A stretch of DNA of 64,000 nucleotides from CAYPEK01 sp964409645 (lineage in GTDB: Bacteria > UBP15 > UBA6099), in assembly GCA_964409645.1 (NCBI GenBank), contig CAYPEK010000001.1, positions 124,001 to 188,000 on the forward strand. The letters are read 5' to 3'. Below, piece by piece: positions 17,580 to 25,613 of this stretch; positions within the stretch are counted from its first letter, which is position 1, and every line of letters begins with the position of its first letter. Both the position numbers and the translations under genes were made by a program. The notes under the pieces are model-generated. The model was not told the origin of the DNA and did not search any database. It worked only from the letters and a program-made list of their open reading frames with translations.

Positions 17580-18302
17580 AGCATTTATCCACAATTTAAA
17601 CCTCGAAAACTTCACATTTTAACAGAGTTATCCACAAATTAAGGTGAAAAGTGGAGCAGTTATAAGTCGTTTGCAATGTGATTTGCGGAAAGTTTACAAT
17701 ACAAGACTTTTAAAATCAGAGCATAGGCAAATATATTCATTGTCAAGGCGCGTTTGTTGAGCATATTGTTATCAAGCTCAATTCAATATAAACACAATAA
17801 GGCAATATGGCGTACTATAGCGCTTTTTAGGGTGTGTTTGCACACACCTCATTCCCGTTTGCCGAATCGCAACCGACAAAATAGCTTTTTATTATGTTTT
17901 TAAAAAAAATTCGTGTTTTTACTTAAAAAATGTTTTTTTGTTCCGTGAGCCGGGAGTCTGGTTTAGCTCAGCTTTTTCGCTTGAACGGGGTGAAACATTA
18001 TTTTCTCTTTATTAAAATTTGAAGATTTTAAGGATAGGTTTTGGCCTCGTTCTGGCGTTTGAATGCTTTACTTTTTACTTTCACTAAATTATTATTCTGC
18101 CGAAATCACCTTTAGGCCGGATTTTTTATAAAAAAAATCCGGGAAATCGAATTAAGGGCGATCTACTACGTTGAATCATCGACTCGAACTCGGTCACATA
18201 CGGAACAGTATGCTTCCTTGTTCTCGCTTGAATCTCATCCCTTGATTCGATTTCTACCCGCAATGGTGAAAACCGCTGGTTAGAAAGAAGGTTGGCCGGA
18301 AA
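17580..18302. other. AT-rich non-coding region, candidate replication origin
   Basis: About 720 bases without a convincing gene. Two perfect DnaA boxes (TTATCCACA) lie at 17585-17593 and 17628-17636, 43 bases apart and in the same orientation. A very AT-rich stretch with several T and A runs spans about 17882-17940 and could serve as an unwinding element. To the left, most genes are on the minus strand; to the right, most are on the plus strand. This is the pattern expected around an origin. The last part (18116-18284) is a repeat copy, described separately. dnaA, dnaN and gyrB are not present, so this is a candidate only. Confidence 0.45.
18116..18284 (+). repeat. Dispersed ~175-bp repeat, copy 1
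   Basis: It begins with a CCGGATTTTTT...AAAATCCGG hairpin and continues with GGCGATCTAC, GTTGAATCATCGACTCGAAC and CATACGGAACAGTATGC. The same order with few differences recurs at 19351-19530. This copy ends 18 bases upstream of the start codon at 18303. Confidence 0.8.
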
Positions 18303-19229
18303 ATGTCGGAAGAACAGAAAAGAAAACACGTTGTAAGTGTCAGTATCGGGTCGTCCACGCGCGACCACAGCGTGGAGACGGACGTAATGGGGATGCCGTT
18401 CACGATCGAGCGCATCGGCACGGACGGCGACATGAGCAAGGCGATACAAATGATTAAGGAGCTTGACGGCAAAGTGGACGCCATTGGGCTCGGCGGAATC
18501 GACCTGTTTCTGCTCGTGGACGATAAGAGGTACATAATCAAGGACGCGAAGAAACTGTATGACTCGGCGAAAGTGACGCCGGTGTTCGACGGCAGTATCC
18601 TGAAAAACTCGATTGAGAAGGAGTTCGTCTCGATGCTTGCCCGCGAGGGAAAGTACCTGCGGAAAGGCTCGAAAGTGCTGCTCGTCAGTTCGGTGGATCG
18701 GTTCGGGATGGCAAAGGCGTTCTGGGACGCGAAGGCGGAAGTTATCTTCGCCGATTTCATGTTCAGCCTTAACTTGAATATACCGATGAAGACGATCGGA
18801 GCGCTGAGGGTGGTCGCCAAAACGCTACTGCCGGTATTCACGCGCCTGCCGTTCGAGATGCTGTATCCGACGGGCGAGAAGCAGCTCGTGCGCAAGCCGA
18901 AGTTCAGCGAGTATTTCGCATGGGCGGACGTGGTGGCCGGAGATTTCAATTTCATCAACAAGTACATGCCGGACAACATGGCCGGCAAGGTGATAGTCAC
19001 GAACACGGTGACGCCGAAGGATGTCGAAGATATGAAGGAGCGGAAGGTTGCAACGCTGATCACGACGACGCCGGACTTCGGAGGCCGCTCGTTCGGCACG
19101 AACGTGATGGAGGGCGTCTATTCGTGTGTTCTTGGGAAGACGCGGAAGAACCCGCCGACGGAGGCCGATTTCCGCGATATGGTCAGGAAGACGAATCTGC
19201 GCCCGCGCATCGACCAGATAACGGAATAA
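18303..19229 (+). CDS. Conserved protein of the family often named 'quinate 5-dehydrogenase'
   Basis: 308 residues. From memory, the N-terminal block 'KHVVSVSIGSSTRDHSVETD' with 'ERIGTDGDM' and 'DAIGLGGIDLFL' matches a family labelled quinate 5-dehydrogenase in databases. I see no clear Rossmann glycine motif at the start, so that name should be treated with caution. The central part is rich in beta-alpha units ('GSKVLLVSSVDRFGMAKAF'), and 'ITTTPDFGGRSFGTNVMEG' lies near the end. No shikimate-pathway genes are adjacent. The gene lies between two copies of a dispersed repeat, and a terminator follows. Confidence 0.7.
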   Translation: MSEEQKRKHVVSVSIGSSTRDHSVETDVMGMPFTIERIGTDGDMSKAIQMIKELDGKVDAIGLGGIDLFLLVDDKRYIIKDAKKLYDSAKVTPVFDGSILKNSIEKEFVSMLAREGKYLRKGSKVLLVSSVDRFGMAKAFWDAKAEVIFADFMFSLNLNIPMKTIGALRVVAKTLLPVFTRLPFEMLYPTGEKQLVRKPKFSEYFAWADVVAGDFNFINKYMPDNMAGKVIVTNTVTPKDVEDMKERKVATLITTTPDFGGRSFGTNVMEGVYSCVLGKTRKNPPTEADFRDMVRKTNLRPRIDQITE

Positions 19230-19259
19230 ATCAGGCAGAGGGTAAAGAATAAAGATTTA

Positions 19260-19352
19260 AACACAGAGACACAGAAGGAAAAGCTCCCGAATAAAAGCGG
19301 GAGCTTTTTTATATGAGTTTTTCTTCGTGATCTCTGTGTCTCTGTGTTTAGC
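19260..19352. repeat. Long inverted repeat of the 'ACACAGAGACACAGA' type enclosing a terminator
   Basis: AAACACAGAGACACAGA at about 19258-19275 is complementary to TCTGTGTCTCTGTGTTT at about 19333-19350. A terminator hairpin is nested between the arms. Related single arms occur after other genes, at about 4370-4396 and 13179-13194, so this is a dispersed intergenic motif. Confidence 0.7.
19281..19310 (+). terminator. Rho-independent terminator after the 18303 gene
   Basis: A perfect 9-bp stem (AAGCTCCCG / CGGGAGCTT) followed by a T run, about 50 bases after the stop codon. Confidence 0.85.
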
Positions 19353-19530
19353 CCGGATTTTTCACGAGAAAAATCCGGGAAATCGAATAAAGGGCGATCT
19401 ACTGCGTTGAATCATCGACTCGAACTCGGCCACATACGGAACAGTATGCTCCCTCGTTCTCGCTCGATTCGTCTTGTATCTCATCCCTTTTTTCGATTTC
19501 TGCCTGCATTTGTGAAAAATGCAGGTTAGA
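19351..19530 (+). repeat. Dispersed ~175-bp repeat, copy 2
   Basis: The same unit as 18116-18284. It starts with a CCGGATTTTTC / GAAAAATCCGG hairpin and ends with a perfect CCTGCATTT / AAATGCAGG hairpin, which is degenerate in copy 1. Together with copy 1 it brackets the 18303-19229 gene. A more distant relative may lie at about 57282-57455. Confidence 0.8.
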
Positions 19531-19580
19531 TTTAAAAAGTTATAACGGACATAACCGAATAGTGTTAAAATTTTCTGATT

Positions 19581-22500
19581 ATGTCATGGTGCGGCGGGAA
19601 AGCATATCCGGCATTTTTTTTCTCGATATTCGCGTTGCTGATTGCCGCGTCGATTTTTGTTTTCGGATGTGTTGCGAGCGCGCGGGACGAAGAGCCGGAG
19701 GATATTACGCCCGCGACAACAGCGGTGTCAGCGGACGAGTATGAGGACATCGCTCCGGGGCCCGTTCCGGACTGGATGGCCGACGAGACGGTGCCGGAAG
19801 ACATCAAGCCGATCAAATCCGACAGGAAAATAAAGACTCCGCCTCCTTCGGCAAAAAAGGAAGCTCCGGCCGTGGAAACGGCGGCTCCACCCGCCGCAAC
19901 GGCGACCGACGCGGCGTCTCTCGCCGCGGATGCGGGGATGTCGGAGGAGCAGCTAAAGGCGCTCGACGCCATGCTGAGCGGCAAGAAAGCCGAGCCGGAA
20001 AAGAAGCCTGAAAAGAAACCGGAGACGGATAAAAAAGGATCGGCGGACAAAAAGGGCGGGGCGGAACCGGCGGCGACTGTTGCTGAAAAGCCAAAGAAAG
20101 AACCGCCGCCGCCGGAGAAGCCGCCGGAGCCGGCTTTCCCGCCGACGTCGAAAGACCTGCCCGCCGCGAGCCGCGACGAGGAAAAAGGCAGAATAAAAAT
20201 AACCGGCACTACCGAGATCAAGCTCCAGAACGCGAGCGCGACAGGCGACAAGTACAGTTTTCTCTCCCAGAACGGGTTGCTTTATTTCAACGACAAGCTC
20301 CAGCAGAAAACGCGGCTGAACGTGAAGGGCACGCTTAAGAGCGGGCTGAATGTTGACGGTTCGTTCGTCGATGTCCCGTATCAGGATCAGAACTTCTATG
20401 TGAACGTGAGCGCGAAGAACGGATACGCGAAGCTCGGCGACGTGGCGTCGGAGTTCCACGCGGGGCAGATGGCGGCGTTCCAGAAGAGCCTGCGCGGGCT
20501 CGATTTCAGATACAACTTCGGGAAGATCAACGTCGGCGGCCTCATCTCGCGCCAGAAGAGCGACACCGAACGAGAGACGTTTTACGGGCAGAACATCCGC
20601 GGTCCGTATGTGCTCAAGTCGAGCTCGATACTCGAAAACAGCGAGACGGTTTATGTCAACGGGCGCCCGATATCGAAGGCGGAGTACACGGTCGATTACT
20701 TCCTCGGCCAGTTGACGTTCACGAGCAATATGGACCCGACGGACCTGATCGAAGTCACGTACGAATCCAAGCTGCTCGTCTCGCAGAAAACCGGGTCGAT
20801 GAACGGGCTGTCGGTGTGGTCGGACCCGAAGAACAAAAAGTACGATGCGGGCTTTGCGTACCTCGAAGAGAGCGCGGCGCAGACGGCGCGCGACGTGATA
20901 TTTGAAACGATGGTGACTTACGACGGCCCGGAAGTCGCGGCCGGAACGGCGTACGCGCTCGGCGAGGCGAAGCTGAAAAAACAGAGCGAAATCGTGTCGT
21001 TCACGGACGATTCCGGCACTACGTTGCTGGCACGCGACACGGACTACGAGATCGACTACCCGCTCGGCTACATCACATTCCTGCGCTCGTTCACCGCGTC
21101 GGACACCGTGCGAGTCGTGTTCAGTTACTACAACCAGAGCTATCTCCAATACATCGAGAACGAGGAGTTGAGCGGAAGCGGGCTCGATTCGTACAAGCTC
21201 CAGCGGGAGAGCATTTACGGCGGCACGGAAGTGGTGAGCCTCTACATTAACTACGTTTACCAGCGCAGGCTGGTTTCCGGCACGGACTATCTCGTGAACG
21301 AAGCGAACAACTCGATCGACTTTCTGAATCCGAATGCGCGGCCGGAGTCGGCGGAGGGCCGAACGGTTGAGGTGAGTTACGAGATCGTGCCCGCGAATCA
21401 GACGGAGGGGACGGGCTCGAAGCGAACGCTTGCGGATTTAACCGGGCGTGTAACGGTCGGCCCGGCGGTTGTGCGCGCGGAGTATTCCGAGACGAAATCG
21501 GACATCTCGTTGAAGACGGTGCAGGTGCTCGAGGAGCGAGTGGCGACGGTCGGCGCGGCTTCGGGCAGCGAGTTCGAGCTGAAATACAACTCGGTCCGCA
21601 ACACGGAAGAGATTTACTTCAACGACACGGTGTCGCCGAATTCGAGGCAGGTGCAGGGGACGGACTACGTGATCGAGTACGACGCCGCGCTCGACAAAAC
21701 GTATCTGAAATTCAAGAAGACTATCCCCGTCGGGACGACGATTCTCGCGAATTACAAATACACTCCTGAGCTGGCGTCCGGCACGGATCGCAAGGGGCAG
21801 GCGGGCCGCCTGACGGCGGATGTGCGCATCCCGCGCGGCACGCTTCAGGCCGAATATATGCGGAAAAGCTACTTCTACGCGCCGCACACGCAGTACAACG
21901 ATCTCGAAACCGACCGCACCGGCCTGCAACTGCGGCTGTCGCCCTTGAAACGGCTCATGTTCGGCGCGAACTATCTGCAGCAGAAACACGGCGCGGACTT
22001 CACCAGCCCCGTGACTTACACAACGATGAACTGGAACGCACAGAGTGAATACAACTTCGGCGGCGGGCGGCGGGCGGCGTACTCGTTCAAACACGTAACG
22101 CGCACGGACAACCTTTCGGCGCACGATGTAAACCAGACGCAGACGACACACGCGCTCGAAGGCCGTTACCCGATCGGGAAGGGCGACGTCCTCGTGTTCG
22201 ACCTGCACGGAGAGACGACCGACAAGACGGACTCGACGAAACAGACGAGCGACTACGGCATACTCAAGGGCGGCTTCGGCGTCGCGTACACCCCATCGAA
22301 GAGCCTGAATCTGAAACTATCGACAAACAGCAACCGCGTGAAGTCCACCGCGCCGGAGTCGATCGGCGAGCCCGGCGACTTCACGGTCAAAACGCTCTCG
22401 AACGTGCTCGACGCGACGTATCTGCCGAACGGTGTGTGGACGATCGCGGCTCAGTTCGACACGCAGGGCGTGAACGACTCGCGGGAGAGCGTCGGCGGGA

Positions 22501-23207
22501 CGCGGTACGACAAGATGGCGGCGTCCGCCATCGCCCGGCTGCAAGGCGCGTTCAGGATGTTTTCGCTCGATTTCAACAAGCAGAGCACACCGAACCCGTA
22601 CTACAATGATTCGCTCACCGAGTCGTCCACCGCGCGCGGCGAATACGAGATTTCACGCAACTGGCTGCTCACGCCGAGCTTCACTTATTCGAAATCGAGC
22701 GTGGTGGACACGAGCCGCAGTCTGAGCCGGAACACGGGCGTGCGCGCGCAGTACCGGCCGGGCGCGCTGAAGGGATGGAACGGCTCGGTGCAGATGAACC
22801 ACAACCAGCGGACGAGCGCGACGCCGGACTCGACGGGCGTGTGGAATTCGTCCAACACAAATCAGGACCGGATCGGCATCGACACGGCGTACGTGCCGAG
22901 CGGCAGGATGACATGGAAGAACTCGCTCTCGACGACGAAGGAGCGGATCGGAGACTCAAGCGTGAACCGCAACAGCATCACGTCGGCGGTAAACTACAAA
23001 TACTCGCCATCGACGACGCTCGGGTTCACGTTCAACAACGAAACGACATCAGACAACTCGCCGGGGAAGACGCTGTTTCTGCTCGAATCGAACACGAAGC
23101 TGGACCAGCATTTCTCGCTCGGCACGTCGCTGAAGAAAGAGCAACAGAGCGGCGGCAGCAAGTACAACGGAACGTTGTTCAACATGACGCTTAATGCGGA
23201 ATTTTGA
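19581..23207 (+). CDS. Large outer-membrane beta-barrel-like surface protein
   Basis: 1,208 residues. An N-terminal hydrophobic export signal (about residues 10-33) contains a Cys at 30 that only loosely fits a lipobox. Residues ~36-180 are a disordered Pro/Lys/Ala-rich region. The rest is beta-rich. Two or three repeated units of the kind 'VYVNGRPISKAEYTVDYFLG' / 'RDTDYEIDYPLGYITF' / 'GTDYLVNEANNSIDF' resemble small domains in surface proteins of several candidate phyla. The C-terminal half is a series of alternating polar/hydrophobic strands rich in Tyr, Ser and Thr, ending in 'FNMTLNAEF', a terminal-Phe strand typical of outer-membrane barrels. The function is unknown. Confidence 0.75.
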   Translation: MSWCGGKAYPAFFFSIFALLIAASIFVFGCVASARDEEPEDITPATTAVSADEYEDIAPGPVPDWMADETVPEDIKPIKSDRKIKTPPPSAKKEAPAVETAAPPAATATDAASLAADAGMSEEQLKALDAMLSGKKAEPEKKPEKKPETDKKGSADKKGGAEPAATVAEKPKKEPPPPEKPPEPAFPPTSKDLPAASRDEEKGRIKITGTTEIKLQNASATGDKYSFLSQNGLLYFNDKLQQKTRLNVKGTLKSGLNVDGSFVDVPYQDQNFYVNVSAKNGYAKLGDVASEFHAGQMAAFQKSLRGLDFRYNFGKINVGGLISRQKSDTERETFYGQNIRGPYVLKSSSILENSETVYVNGRPISKAEYTVDYFLGQLTFTSNMDPTDLIEVTYESKLLVSQKTGSMNGLSVWSDPKNKKYDAGFAYLEESAAQTARDVIFETMVTYDGPEVAAGTAYALGEAKLKKQSEIVSFTDDSGTTLLARDTDYEIDYPLGYITFLRSFTASDTVRVVFSYYNQSYLQYIENEELSGSGLDSYKLQRESIYGGTEVVSLYINYVYQRRLVSGTDYLVNEANNSIDFLNPNARPESAEGRTVEVSYEIVPANQTEGTGSKRTLADLTGRVTVGPAVVRAEYSETKSDISLKTVQVLEERVATVGAASGSEFELKYNSVRNTEEIYFNDTVSPNSRQVQGTDYVIEYDAALDKTYLKFKKTIPVGTTILANYKYTPELASGTDRKGQAGRLTADVRIPRGTLQAEYMRKSYFYAPHTQYNDLETDRTGLQLRLSPLKRLMFGANYLQQKHGADFTSPVTYTTMNWNAQSEYNFGGGRRAAYSFKHVTRTDNLSAHDVNQTQTTHALEGRYPIGKGDVLVFDLHGETTDKTDSTKQTSDYGILKGGFGVAYTPSKSLNLKLSTNSNRVKSTAPESIGEPGDFTVKTLSNVLDATYLPNGVWTIAAQFDTQGVNDSRESVGGTRYDKMAASAIARLQGAFRMFSLDFNKQSTPNPYYNDSLTESSTARGEYEISRNWLLTPSFTYSKSSVVDTSRSLSRNTGVRAQYRPGALKGWNGSVQMNHNQRTSATPDSTGVWNSSNTNQDRIGIDTAYVPSGRMTWKNSLSTTKERIGDSSVNRNSITSAVNYKYSPSTTLGFTFNNETTSDNSPGKTLFLLESNTKLDQHFSLGTSLKKEQQSGGSKYNGTLFNMTLNAEF

Positions 23208-23305
23208 AAGATAGTAGCGAGTAGCGAGAACTCAGGAAAAATAATCAACAAAACAAATAAAAATTGTAATTTTTTGTAGAACAACATGTGCGCATATGCA
23301 TGTTA

Positions 23306-23333
23306 TTGACAAGAGTCAAATTGTGTTTATTAT
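23306..23333 (+). promoter_or_regulatory. Promoter of the retron RNA and operon
   Basis: A perfect TTGACA at 23306-23311 and TATTAT at 23328-23333 have a 16-base spacer. The predicted start of transcription, about 23340, coincides with the left arm of the retron a1/a2 repeat. This supports the RNA boundary independently of the folding. Confidence 0.7.
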
Positions 23334-23338
23334 TACTT

Positions 23339-23478
23339 TGTGCTCTAGCTTTAACCAATAAATGGTTTGGGGGGTGTAAGCTACCCACGTTGAATTGATT
23401 CGATTCTTACCGAGAGATACGGGTGCGACTCTCGGTGAGAGTGGCACCCGTATCTCTCGGGCGCTCTGGTAGAGCACA
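23339..23478 (+). ncRNA. Retron msr-msd non-coding RNA
   Basis: The terminal repeats a1 (TGTGCTCTA, 23339-23347) and a2 (TAGAGCACA, 23470-23478) are exact complements. a1 is followed directly by GC, giving the TAGC context of the branching guanosine (G at 23348) known in Retron-Eco1. The msr part then shows small hairpins (AACCA/TGGTT at 23353-23367 and GGGT/ACCC at 23372-23386). The msd part is one long near-perfect hairpin at 23410-23460: a 17-bp stem CCGAGAGATACGGGTGC / GCACCCGTATCTCTCGG closed by an inner ACTCTC/GAGAGT stem. It lies directly upstream of the effector and reverse transcriptase genes. What is seen is the structure and order; msDNA production is inferred. Confidence 0.8.
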
Positions 23479-23514
23479 TTTTATTTTCTTTCTTAAAAAT
23501 TCCTTGGTTTTGGT

Positions 23515-24444
23515 ATGCATATAACAAGCAACGAAAAGTTGAGTAGTTTGTCGAAGCATATTCTCAGCTTATTATTTTATAGTCAAATATATAGAAAGCC
23601 ATCATCAAAAATCATTTTTATATGTGGAATAAACGAAGAAACATCTCTAAGACAAAAATTTATTTGTTATTCCGCAAAAAAAGAGGACGATCTTCGTTTT
23701 TTCGAAGCTGAAAAAGCCTTAGCGGCAATTAGGGATGCTATAAAAGACAAAGATTTATTAACATTAGAAAACCAAATGGCCGAATATACGGATTGTGTGT
23801 TAATTGTTCTGGAAGGGCCAGGCGCGATTGCTGAGTTAGGGGCATTCGCCAATAATGAAAAAATTCTGGAATTATTGATTGTTATAAACGACAAAGAACA
23901 CGAGCCAAGTAGTGGAAGACCAAAAAACGATTCTTTTATTAGTCAAGGGCCTTTGAAGCTTGTAAAGAAAGGTTCGATTTATAAGCCATCAATTCTTTAT
24001 GAAGACATAAGGAATTATGACTTTGATAAAGATCCAAGACTATATGAACAAATCAAAAAAACATTGAGAAGCAGGCAAAGGCTTCTCCTTAATAACGCAA
24101 CAGCAATACCAATGCAAAGCCCTTTCACTATAACTGATGTGGAAAAACGAGACAAATTACTAATATTATCAGATGTCGTAAAATTGTTTTCTCCGATTTC
24201 AGAAAAAGAATTAAAAGCGTTGGTTAAGGATGAAATTAACATTGAAATTGGACTTTTATTGGCATTGAATGTTATAAAGGAATGTACAATTGATAGCATA
24301 AGATATTTTTATAGTGTTAGAAATCAAGACTATTCATATCGTTATTTATGCAAACACTCAATTTTCCTAAAACAGAGAACCAAGATTATTTGCTTTTACA
24401 AAAAACATTCTCCCGAAAGACTAGAAGTTTTGAAAAGGAGGTGA
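23515..24444 (+). CDS. Retron effector: NDT-like protein with probable C-terminal DNA-binding domain
   Basis: 309 residues. An N-terminal nucleoside deoxyribosyltransferase-like fold is indicated by 'KIIFICG' (about 32-38) and the active-site-like 'EGPGAIAELGAFANNEK' (about 100-116), then 'SFISQGPLKLVKK' (about 140-152). As I recall it, the Retron-Eco1 (Ec86) effector has closely similar blocks (SPGSFTELGAFSNN and SFINYGPVRLLRK). The C-terminal ~110 residues are helical and could hold the winged-helix part. In type II retrons this protein is the toxic arm of anti-phage defence, restrained by the reverse transcriptase-msDNA complex. Its stop codon overlaps the Shine-Dalgarno sequence of the next gene. 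The gene is AT-rich compared with its surroundings. Confidence 0.83.
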   Translation: MHITSNEKLSSLSKHILSLLFYSQIYRKPSSKIIFICGINEETSLRQKFICYSAKKEDDLRFFEAEKALAAIRDAIKDKDLLTLENQMAEYTDCVLIVLEGPGAIAELGAFANNEKILELLIVINDKEHEPSSGRPKNDSFISQGPLKLVKKGSIYKPSILYEDIRNYDFDKDPRLYEQIKKTLRSRQRLLLNNATAIPMQSPFTITDVEKRDKLLILSDVVKLFSPISEKELKALVKDEINIEIGLLLALNVIKECTIDSIRYFYSVRNQDYSYRYLCKHSIFLKQRTKIICFYKKHSPERLEVLKRR

Positions 24445-24449
24445 TCTTC

Positions 24450-25352
24450 GTGGGTTTAATGATAATTGAATATGTTGAAAATTATTTAGGAATTGATAGA
24501 GATGACATCATACATTTTTCAAATATCGCCCCAAAAACATATAAAAAATATCATGTAGATAAAAAAAATGGCGGTAAGAGAATTATATATCAACCAAGTA
24601 AGGAAACAAAAGCTTTACAATATGCAATAATAGATCTGCTCTTAAAAAAAATAGACGTACATGATAGTGCAAAAGCTTACATAAAAGGGAAAAAATCGCC
24701 TCTAAAAAAGAACGCGCAAGAGCATGTTAATTATCCATATACAATAAGAGTTGATTTCAAAGACTTCTTTCCCTCCATTGAACCTAATGATTTGTTAATA
24801 AAAATTAGATCTCGATTCGGTGATGTAACAAATGAGGAAGAAGCATTTTTAACAAACTCCCTGTTTATCAAAGAAAATAGAAAATATTTTTTAACTATTG
24901 GCGCGCCTTCTTCACCAATGATTAGTAACATAGTAATGTATAACATAGATGAGGAGTTAGAAAAATATTCAACAAAAAATAATGGGGTATATTCAAGATA
25001 CTCTGACGACATTTATTATTCTACTCGTGAAAAAAGAAACAGAAATGAATTTTTGAAATTTCTAGGAAATTATCTACAATCAATAAAAACCCCTAAATTA
25101 ACAATTAACGAAGATAAAACTATATATATGTCAAAGGCAAGGCGTAGAAAAGTTGCAGGTATAATTATTACATCTGACAAAAAAATATCGATAGGAAGAG
25201 ATAAGAAAAAAGAAATTAAGCAGCTCTTATATAAAAATCAGCAGAAAAAGTTAGAGTGGGAAGAAGTGCAGAAATTGAATGGTTATATGGCTTTCTTAAA
25301 AGACATTGAACCCGAATACCATAAAATATTAAAGAAGAAATACGATTATTAG
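24450..25352 (+). CDS. Retron-type reverse transcriptase
   Basis: 300 residues from the GTG at 24450, which has AGGAGGTGAT immediately upstream; the next ATG at 24459 is too far from it. Retron hallmarks are present. NAxxH is N88-A89-Q90-E91-H92. Motif A 'VDFKDFFPSI' contains the first catalytic Asp (D102). 'GAPSSPMISN' is at 151-160. YxDD is Y184-S185-D186-D187. 'KVAGIII' (234-240) takes the place of the VTG motif, with Ala for Thr. The length fits a single-domain retron RT. It makes msDNA from the upstream RNA. The RNA-effector-RT order matches Retron-Eco1. The gene is low in GC, consistent with horizontal transfer. Confidence 0.92.
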   Translation: MGLMIIEYVENYLGIDRDDIIHFSNIAPKTYKKYHVDKKNGGKRIIYQPSKETKALQYAIIDLLLKKIDVHDSAKAYIKGKKSPLKKNAQEHVNYPYTIRVDFKDFFPSIEPNDLLIKIRSRFGDVTNEEEAFLTNSLFIKENRKYFLTIGAPSSPMISNIVMYNIDEELEKYSTKNNGVYSRYSDDIYYSTREKRNRNEFLKFLGNYLQSIKTPKLTINEDKTIYMSKARRRKVAGIIITSDKKISIGRDKKKEIKQLLYKNQQKKLEWEEVQKLNGYMAFLKDIEPEYHKILKKKYDY

Positions 25353-25438
25353 ATATCAAGTCCGAAAAAAGCTTAAATTTTAATTGTTTATATATACGAA
25401 TCTTACTAAATTACTTCGAAGATCAATTTATTTGGAAC

Positions 25439-25460
25439 GCGGCGACCCGGCGCCGCTTTT
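25439..25460 (+). terminator. Terminator of the retron operon
   Basis: A 6-bp GC stem (GCGGCG / CGCCGC) followed by TTTTGT, about 90 bases after the reverse transcriptase stop codon. Confidence 0.55.
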
Positions 25461-25613
25461 GTATTTACTGCTGTTTAGCGACGTGTTGAGGCTCCGTTTT
25501 CATGGTTGAAGTTGTGCCGGCGTCAGGCCGCCGGCAGTCGGGCGGTGTCAGGCCACCGCACTCCCAAATAACGGATGCTTTTTGCCGAGTACCGAATACT
25601 GTAAACCTTAAAA

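Noticed and set aside
19351..19530. The repeat pair as ends of an insertion sequence around 18303-19229
   Set aside because: The enclosed gene is not a transposase and the copies are direct, not inverted. No target duplication is visible.
23410..23460. The long hairpin as a riboswitch or plain terminator
   Set aside because: There is no T run after the stem, the gene downstream is a retron effector, and flanking a1/a2 arms and a promoter fit a retron RNA better.
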